Made by a program: the position numbers and the translations under genes. A DNA stretch of 13,510 bases from an uncultured Clostridia bacterium (GTDB taxonomy: Bacteria; Bacillota; Clostridia; TANB77; CAG-508). Positions 7,878-13,510 of the stretch are shown here, piece by piece. The stretch covers positions 1-13,510 of the forward strand of contig CALXJN010000037.1 of assembly GCA_944388635.1 (NCBI GenBank), given 5' to 3'. Position 1 is the first letter of the stretch; the number at the start of each line of letters is the position of its first letter. Below the pieces are notes generated by a model. The model did not search any database and was not told where the DNA came from. It saw only the letters and a program-made list of their open reading frames with translations.

Positions 7878-10208
7878 CTAATTAGTAACTCCTATATTTT
7901 TTCTTTTATATACTTGCCTTTTTAATGCAATTAAAATATAACTTACAACTGCTAGAATTAGTGTAATTATAATTTCATTAGTTTGTAAATTTAAATGTAC
8001 ATGTAATAAACTCTTAAATAAGATTACAGCCACATAAAAGCCTATTGCAGTCGTTAAAAATAGGAAAAGATGTACTTTTGTATATGGCATACAAACTTCT
8101 TGTACAGCCAAAATACTTACAAATCCTATTAATAAATACATAATTGTTACACTTGCATCTTCTGAAATTGTAAAAGTATCACCTAAAAATGTTACCAATA
8201 TTATATTAAACATAATAACAAGAGCAAAAGGCAGAGCGTTTGTTAATGCATTTGTTAAGAAAGCACCTCTTACAGGATTTTTATTACTTTCAAATGTAAT
8301 AAAGAAAGAAGTATAGGCTTCAATTGCTAAATCTACTAATGTTATCTGAATTGGAATAAATGGAAATTCCATATTTGTTATTATACAGAAAATAGATAAC
8401 AATATTGAGTAGATAGTCTTTATAAAGAATATTCTTGCAACTTTTGTTATGTTATTTACAACTCTTCTTCCTTCCATCATAACATCTTTTAGTACGCTAA
8501 AGTCTGAATTAAGAAGTACTATTTGTGATACTTGTTTTGCACTATCAGTTGCTTCTGGTAGTGTTATACTACAATCAGATTCTCTAAGTGCAATTACATC
8601 ATTTACGCCGTCTCCTGTCATTGCAACTTTGTGACCTTTAGCTTGCAATGCTTTTATTATTATACTTTTTTGATGAGGAAGTACCCTTGCAAATATACTA
8701 TATTTATCTACTAAATCAACTAAATCTGCATCAGTTTTTAATGTAGATAAATCAATATATGATTCATAATCTTCAAGACCAGCTTTTTTAGATATATTTG
8801 AAACAGTTAGAGGGTTATCTCCTGAAATTACTTTAACATCAATTCCTTGGTCTTTAAAATATTTTAGCATTTCTTTAGCATTTTTTCTTAGAGGATCTTC
8901 TAGAATTGCTATTGCAACTATTTCAAGGCTTGGAAGTTCTGGCTTGTCTATGATATTTTTTGTATAAGCTATGCCTAAAACTCTTTTTCCATCATTTTGC
9001 AAATCTATAATTTCCTTTGGCATTTCTATGTTTGTTTTTTCAAATAGTCTTTCTGGAGCACCAATTACTATAGAACCTTCGCCCTTAAAAGATATAGAGC
9101 TCCATTTTCTTTCTGATGTGAAAGCTATTCTATCTGCTATTTCATAAGATATGTTTCCTGTAAAGTGATTTTTAAAAGCTTGGAAAGTTGCATTATTATC
9201 TTCCATTCCATTTACAAAAGCTGTCATCATATCATTAAAAGAATTAGGAAGAACACTTTCATTATACATTTTTATATCTGCAATACTCATTTTTCCTTGA
9301 GTCATTGTTCCAGTTTTATCTAAGCATATTGTATCGATATGAGCTAAAGATTCAATGCTATATAATTCTTGAACAAGAACTTGCTTTTTGGCGAGCTTTA
9401 TAACTCCAGATTCAAGAGCTATTGTTATTAATAAAACAAGACCTTTTGGAAGCATACCAAGAAGAGCAGCAGCAGTTGCAACAACGGCTTGTGCAAGTTC
9501 ATTTTCTCTAAAGAAAAATGCTTGTATAAATAAAATTATTCCAACAGGTATAATAACAAAGCTTGTAAAGTTAGTTACCTTTTTCATTGAGTTTATAAGC
9601 TCAGAATTGTTTTCCTTCTGTTTTTTTGCCATTTTTATAATGCTATTTGCAAAATTATCTTCTCCGACTTTTTCAACTTTTGCATAGCATTTACCGCTTG
9701 CAACATAGCTTCCAGACAATAATTTGTCATTTTCTAGTTTTTGTATTAAATCAGATTCGCCAGTAAGCAAAGATTCATTTACTTCAACTTCTCCTGATAA
9801 TACATAAGCATCTGACGGAATTTGATCTCCTTGCAAAAGAAGTATAGTATCTCCTAGAACTATTTCATCAATGTTTATCTTTTCTTCTTTACCGTTTCTA
9901 ATTACTGTTGCTTTTGAAGCATTTAAAATAGAAAGCTTTTTTACTAAATTTCTACCATGAATTTCTTGAACAATACCAATTATTACATTTATAGTTATTA
10001 TTAAAAAGAAAAATGTATTTGTATATGCTTTTACACATAAAAGTCCAATCGCAATAATTAGGTTATATAAATTAAATAGAGTAAAAACATTATCAAAAAT
10101 AATTTGTTTTGTTGTTTTCAAATTACTTTCTTTACTTTTATTAACATGCCCTAATTTTATTTGTTCTTCAACTTCTTTGTCTGTTAGTCCTTTTAATTTT
10201 TCATCCAT
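7878..10208 (-). CDS. Cation-transporting P-type ATPase (CtpE-like)
   Basis: A 776-residue membrane pump driven by ATP through a phospho-aspartate. Ten hydrophobic segments fit (about 39-59, 63-82, 214-233, 241-268, then six after 590). TGES is at 149-152 (actuator), DKTGT at 297-301 with phosphorylated D297, IGAPERL near 382-388 (nucleotide site), SGDNP near 462 and TGDGVND at 531-537. The TM4 to P-domain joint, VLVQELYSIESLAHID, resembles the mycobacterial CtpE group, for which calcium uptake has been reported. The ion here is unproven. The usual TM4 PEGL is PKGL (K255). ATG 10208 is chosen over an in-frame TTG at 10235, as AAAGGAGG lies 10 nt before the ATG. No N-terminal metal-binding CxxC domain and no CPx motif are present, arguing against copper or zinc. 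It diverges from the ABC gene. Confidence 0.9.
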   Translation of the reverse strand: MDEKLKGLTDKEVEEQIKLGHVNKSKESNLKTTKQIIFDNVFTLFNLYNLIIAIGLLCVKAYTNTFFFLIITINVIIGIVQEIHGRNLVKKLSILNASKATVIRNGKEEKINIDEIVLGDTILLLQGDQIPSDAYVLSGEVEVNESLLTGESDLIQKLENDKLLSGSYVASGKCYAKVEKVGEDNFANSIIKMAKKQKENNSELINSMKKVTNFTSFVIIPVGIILFIQAFFFRENELAQAVVATAAALLGMLPKGLVLLITIALESGVIKLAKKQVLVQELYSIESLAHIDTICLDKTGTMTQGKMSIADIKMYNESVLPNSFNDMMTAFVNGMEDNNATFQAFKNHFTGNISYEIADRIAFTSERKWSSISFKGEGSIVIGAPERLFEKTNIEMPKEIIDLQNDGKRVLGIAYTKNIIDKPELPSLEIVAIAILEDPLRKNAKEMLKYFKDQGIDVKVISGDNPLTVSNISKKAGLEDYESYIDLSTLKTDADLVDLVDKYSIFARVLPHQKSIIIKALQAKGHKVAMTGDGVNDVIALRESDCSITLPEATDSAKQVSQIVLLNSDFSVLKDVMMEGRRVVNNITKVARIFFIKTIYSILLSIFCIITNMEFPFIPIQITLVDLAIEAYTSFFITFESNKNPVRGAFLTNALTNALPFALVIMFNIILVTFLGDTFTISEDASVTIMYLLIGFVSILAVQEVCMPYTKVHLFLFLTTAIGFYVAVILFKSLLHVHLNLQTNEIIITLILAVVSYILIALKRQVYKRKNIGVTN

Positions 10209-10238
10209 AGTTATTTTTCCTCCTTTTCTAACCAAACA

Positions 10239-10267
10239 ATACTATCATAAAATGAAATAAATATCAA
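10239..10267 (-). promoter_or_regulatory. Promoter for the P-type ATPase gene
   Basis: On the minus strand TTGATA (10262-10267), a 17-nt spacer and TAGTAT (10239-10244) preceded by TGA (extended -10) lie about 30 nt before the ATG. The region to the ABC promoter is only 18 bp, so a single bound regulator could affect both. Confidence 0.6.
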
Positions 10268-10285
10268 CAAAACTATAAAAATCTT

Positions 10286-10314
10286 TTGACTATCATAATA
10301 ATAAATAGTATAAT
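10286..10314 (+). promoter_or_regulatory. Promoter for the ABC fusion gene
   Basis: TTGACT (10286-10291), a 17-nt spacer and a perfect TATAAT (10309-10314) predict a start near 10321 and a leader of about 50 nt before ATG 10371. No hairpin or riboswitch-like fold is apparent in the leader. Confidence 0.75.
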
Positions 10315-10370
10315 TAATAGAATAAATATAAAAGGAAGGATAATTTTTTAAGGACAGGAGTTATTTAATT

Positions 10371-13300
10371 ATGCTACAAATAAAAAATATCTATAAACAA
10401 TATAAAACGGGAAATTTAGTACAACAAGCATTAGATAATGTAAGTTTAAATTTAAGAGATAATGAATTTGTCGCAATCTTAGGACCAAGTGGTTCAGGAA
10501 AGACAACTCTATTAAATATAATTGGAGGACTAGATAGATACGATAAAGGAGATTTAATTATTAATGAAATTTCTACGAAAAAATATAAAGATAGAGATTG
10601 GGATTCATATCGTAACCATACTATCGGTTTCGTTTTCCAAAGCTATAATTTAATACCACATCAAAATGTATTGTCAAATGTAGAGCTTGCTCTTACTATT
10701 TCCGGAGTACCAAAAAGTAAAAGAAAGAAAAGAGCATTGGAGGCATTAGAGAAAGTAGGGCTTGCAGAGCATGCTCATAAAAAGCCAAACCAATTATCAG
10801 GTGGTCAAATGCAAAGAGTTGCGATAGCTAGAGCTTTAGTAAACAATCCAGACATTGTACTTGCAGATGAACCAACAGGTGCGCTAGATAGCGATACAAG
10901 TATACAGGTTATGGAATTATTAAAAGAAGTTGCAAAAGATAGGCTAGTTGTAATGGTAACACATAATCCAGAACTTGCAGAAAAATATGCAACTAGAATT
11001 GTAAATATTAGAGACGGAAAAATCCTTTCTGATACAAATCCATATATTATAGAAGAGGAAAGAACAAAAGAACCTATTCATAAAAAACTTGGAAAAACTA
11101 CAATGTCTTTTTTAACATCTCTATCATTAAGTTTTAATAACCTAAAGACTAAAAAAGGAAGAACAATTTTGACAGCATTTGCAGGTTCTATCGGAATTAT
11201 TGGTATTGCCCTTATACTTTCATTATCTAATGGAGTAAATGAATATATTAGGTCTGTCGAAGAAGATACTTTGTCAGAGTATCCATTGCAGATACAAAGT
11301 TCTGGGATAGATTTAAGTTCTTTAGTTGTTGGAATGAGTGTAGATAGTAATGAGGAACAAAATGAAGGAGATATTAATGTAAGTGAGCAAATAACTAGCA
11401 TGTTTTCTACAATAGGTTCTAATGATTTAAAAGCTTTAAAAGAATATTTAGAAAGTGAAGATTGTAATGTATATGATTATGCAAAAGATATTGAGTATAG
11501 CTATGATGTTAATCCATTAATATACAGTTCAGACACAGAAAATTTAAGACAACTAAATCCAGATATTAGCTTTTCAAGCCTTGGTATTGGCTCTAGTGCT
11601 TCTACAAATAGTATGATGTCTACTATGATGAGTACGGATGTATTTTATTCAATGCCAAAAGATAGTAATCTATATGAAAGTCAGTACGATATAAAAGCTG
11701 GAAAATGGCCTGAAAAATATAATGAATGTGTACTAGTTTTAACATCAAAAGGCAATATTTCAGACTTTTTACTATATACTTTAGGCTTAAGAGAGTACAG
11801 TGAATTAGAAGGCTTTGTTGAACAATTTTCTAAAGGTGAAGATGTTGAAACACCAAATAACTTTGATTCATATTCTTATGATGAAATACTTGGCAAAACT
11901 TTTAAGTTGATTAATGCTTATGATTGCTACGAATATGACGAAGAATATAAAGTGTGGCGCAATAAAAAAGAAAATACTGAGTATATGAAAAATGTTGTAG
12001 AAAATGGAGAAGAATTAAAAATAGTTGGAATTGTGCAACCTAAAGAGGGAGCAACTAGCACCATGCTAAGAAATGGTATTTGCTATACAGCAGAACTTAC
12101 AGAACATGTCATAGAAAATGCAGCAAATAGCAAAATTGTGAAAGACCAATTAGCAAATCCAGAAGTTAATGTATTTACGGGTAAAAGATTTGATGATAAA
12201 GAAGATAGCTCTTTTGATATGAATTCTTTAATCGATGTAGATACAGGTAAGATACAATCAGCTTTCAAAATTGACCAGTCAAAAATAAATGTAGATTTTA
12301 GCAATTTGAATAATATATTAAAAGAAAATTCTTTACCAGAACTTGATTTAACTGATGTTTTAAGTAAAATTAAATTTTCGATGTCAAGTGAAGATATTCA
12401 AAAAATATTAAAAGATTTTCTAACTGGTTATGAAGATTATATGAAAGAAAAACCAGATGTAAATATTGAGCAAATAGGAAAACAATTGTCTGATTATTTA
12501 TCTTCAAAAGAAGTTAGTGAGTTAATTAATAAAAGAGTTCAAGAAATAATTAAAGAAAATGGTAGTATTACAATTACTCAAGAGCAAATGCAAAGTTTAA
12601 TGACCGAAGTGTTAAATGGATATGAAAAATATGTTGAGGATAACAATTTAATAAAATCAGAGGATTTAAATAAATATCTTATAGAATATCTTGAGTCTGA
12701 TGAAGCTAAACAAATTGTAACTAACAATATTTCTGAAATTATAAAATCACAAAATATAGATAAGCAAATCTCAGAAATAATGGAAGATTATATGAAAGAT
12801 GTTGTAAGTTCAATGAGTAAAAGCTTACAAAAGGAAATGGAAAAAAGCATAAAGAATTTAAGTACTTCTATTTCTAAGGCTATAAGTATTGATGAAAAGA
12901 CATTCATTAGTGCTTTTAAAATTAAAATGAGTGAAGAGGAACTTTCTGAATTATTTAGCTCTATGATGACTAAAGAAAATGTAAGTTATGAAAGTAATTT
13001 AAAAGAATTAAATTATGCAAGCTTTGATGAGCCAAGCGGAATTGATATTTATCCAAAGAATTTTGAAGGCAATAATGCGATAACTGATTTACTTAATGAA
13101 TATAATGTCAAAATGAAAGAAAATGGGGAAGAGGATAAAGTTATTTCTTATACTGATATGGTTGGAACTTTAATGAGTTCTGTCACAACAATTATAGATA
13201 CGATAAGTTATGTATTAATTGCATTCGTCGCTATTTCTTTGGTAGTTTCTTCTATTATGATAGGAGTTATAACATATATTAGTGTGCTTGAACGTAAGAA

Positions 13301-13510
13301 AGAAATAGGTATTCTAAGGGCGATGGGGGCATCTAAACATAATGTTTCTCAAGTATTTAATGCGGAAACAATAATAATAGGTGCTCTTGCAGGACTTATC
13401 GGAATTGGCGTAACTGTACTTTTATTAATTCCAACAAATAGTATAATTGCAGCTATTTCAAACGGAGCAAATGTAAGGGCGATACTTCCATTTAATGCAG
13501 GGGTTATCTT
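10371..13510 (+). CDS. ABC transporter ATPase-permease fusion (MacB-like, FtsX permease), 3' end outside window
   Basis: The frame is open from ATG 10371 (AGGACAGGAG box) to the window end, 1046 residues so far, probably lacking a last helix. The N-terminal ATPase has Walker A GPSGSGKTT (38-46), Q-loop Q90, signature LSGGQ (142-146), Walker B with DEPTG (166-170) and switch H198, all of the LolD/MacB class. A linker leads to TM1 (about 265-287), then a very large outside domain of some 650 residues, then TM2 (about 945-970), the cytoplasmic ERKKEIGILRAMGAS motif of FtsX permeases, and TM3 (about 1000-1022). The later outside domain (about 640-880) is rich in charged heptad-like helices suggestive of a coiled coil. 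The family works by mechanotransmission or export at the membrane; the substrate is unknown. The terminal part cannot be described. Confidence 0.92.
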   Translation, partial: MLQIKNIYKQYKTGNLVQQALDNVSLNLRDNEFVAILGPSGSGKTTLLNIIGGLDRYDKGDLIINEISTKKYKDRDWDSYRNHTIGFVFQSYNLIPHQNVLSNVELALTISGVPKSKRKKRALEALEKVGLAEHAHKKPNQLSGGQMQRVAIARALVNNPDIVLADEPTGALDSDTSIQVMELLKEVAKDRLVVMVTHNPELAEKYATRIVNIRDGKILSDTNPYIIEEERTKEPIHKKLGKTTMSFLTSLSLSFNNLKTKKGRTILTAFAGSIGIIGIALILSLSNGVNEYIRSVEEDTLSEYPLQIQSSGIDLSSLVVGMSVDSNEEQNEGDINVSEQITSMFSTIGSNDLKALKEYLESEDCNVYDYAKDIEYSYDVNPLIYSSDTENLRQLNPDISFSSLGIGSSASTNSMMSTMMSTDVFYSMPKDSNLYESQYDIKAGKWPEKYNECVLVLTSKGNISDFLLYTLGLREYSELEGFVEQFSKGEDVETPNNFDSYSYDEILGKTFKLINAYDCYEYDEEYKVWRNKKENTEYMKNVVENGEELKIVGIVQPKEGATSTMLRNGICYTAELTEHVIENAANSKIVKDQLANPEVNVFTGKRFDDKEDSSFDMNSLIDVDTGKIQSAFKIDQSKINVDFSNLNNILKENSLPELDLTDVLSKIKFSMSSEDIQKILKDFLTGYEDYMKEKPDVNIEQIGKQLSDYLSSKEVSELINKRVQEIIKENGSITITQEQMQSLMTEVLNGYEKYVEDNNLIKSEDLNKYLIEYLESDEAKQIVTNNISEIIKSQNIDKQISEIMEDYMKDVVSSMSKSLQKEMEKSIKNLSTSISKAISIDEKTFISAFKIKMSEEELSELFSSMMTKENVSYESNLKELNYASFDEPSGIDIYPKNFEGNNAITDLLNEYNVKMKENGEEDKVISYTDMVGTLMSSVTTIIDTISYVLIAFVAISLVVSSIMIGVITYISVLERKKEIGILRAMGASKHNVSQVFNAETIIIGALAGLIGIGVTVLLLIPTNSIIAAISNGANVRAILPFNAGVI

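Overview
This is a low-GC, A/T-rich-codon bacterial segment (AGA arginines, poly-A lysines, strong AGGAGG-type ribosome binding sites, TTGACA/TATAAT promoters with 17-nt spacers). It fits the Bacillota, most likely an uncultured or gut-type clostridial lineage. The family content (cmk-plsC pair, typA, YrrM/YrrO-type tRNA modification genes, GH25-LysM lysozyme, CtpE-like P-type ATPase, MacB-like ABC fusion) supports this. So does a probable fossil of a sporulation sigma factor. The species cannot be fixed from the sequence alone.

Layout. Positions 1-261 hold a foldback region: an inverted copy of the first 22 codons of cmk, then a scrambled copy of a palindromic repeat. On the + strand follow cmk (262-930), plsC (948-1544), typA (1593-3408, with a one-base frameshift) and a TrmR-like O-methyltransferase (3389-3982). 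A CmpB-type membrane protein (3979-4521) lies on the - strand and overlaps the methyltransferase tail to tail by 4 nt. A U32/TrhP-like gene follows on + (4683-5912). Next come a hairpin and an 87-bp palindromic repeat, a secreted GH25-LysM lysozyme on - (6108-7171, two frameshifts), a hotdog-fold thioesterase on + (7276-7683), an intrinsic terminator, a second 86-bp palindromic repeat, and a roughly 22-codon remnant resembling the C-terminus of a sporulation sigma factor. A cation P-type ATPase on - (7878-10208) diverges from an ABC ATPase-permease fusion on + (10371 to beyond the window end).

How genes fit together. cmk and plsC are a familiar housekeeping pair (pyrimidine nucleotide supply and phosphatidic acid synthesis). 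typA has its own perfect-consensus promoter inside the end of plsC. The TrmR-like methyltransferase and TrhP-like U32 protein are predicted to act in sequence on the wobble uridine of tRNAs (hydroxylation to ho5U34, then methylation to mo5U34). They form one locus in Bacillus subtilis (yrrMNO) but are split here by the CmpB gene. The ATPase and ABC genes share a 162-bp divergent promoter region.

Most notable signals: (i) the inverted duplication at the window start; (ii) a family of three REP/MITE-like palindromes, one a mosaic joined at short homology; (iii) three one-base insertions breaking typA and the lysozyme, which may be sequence errors or real decay; (iv) the sigma-factor fossil; (v) the split tRNA wobble-modification pair; (vi) a Lys replacing the usual acidic residue of the TM4 PEGL motif in the ATPase. 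I did not find a convincing new multi-gene defence or mobile system. The palindromic repeats are the best candidate for something undescribed.
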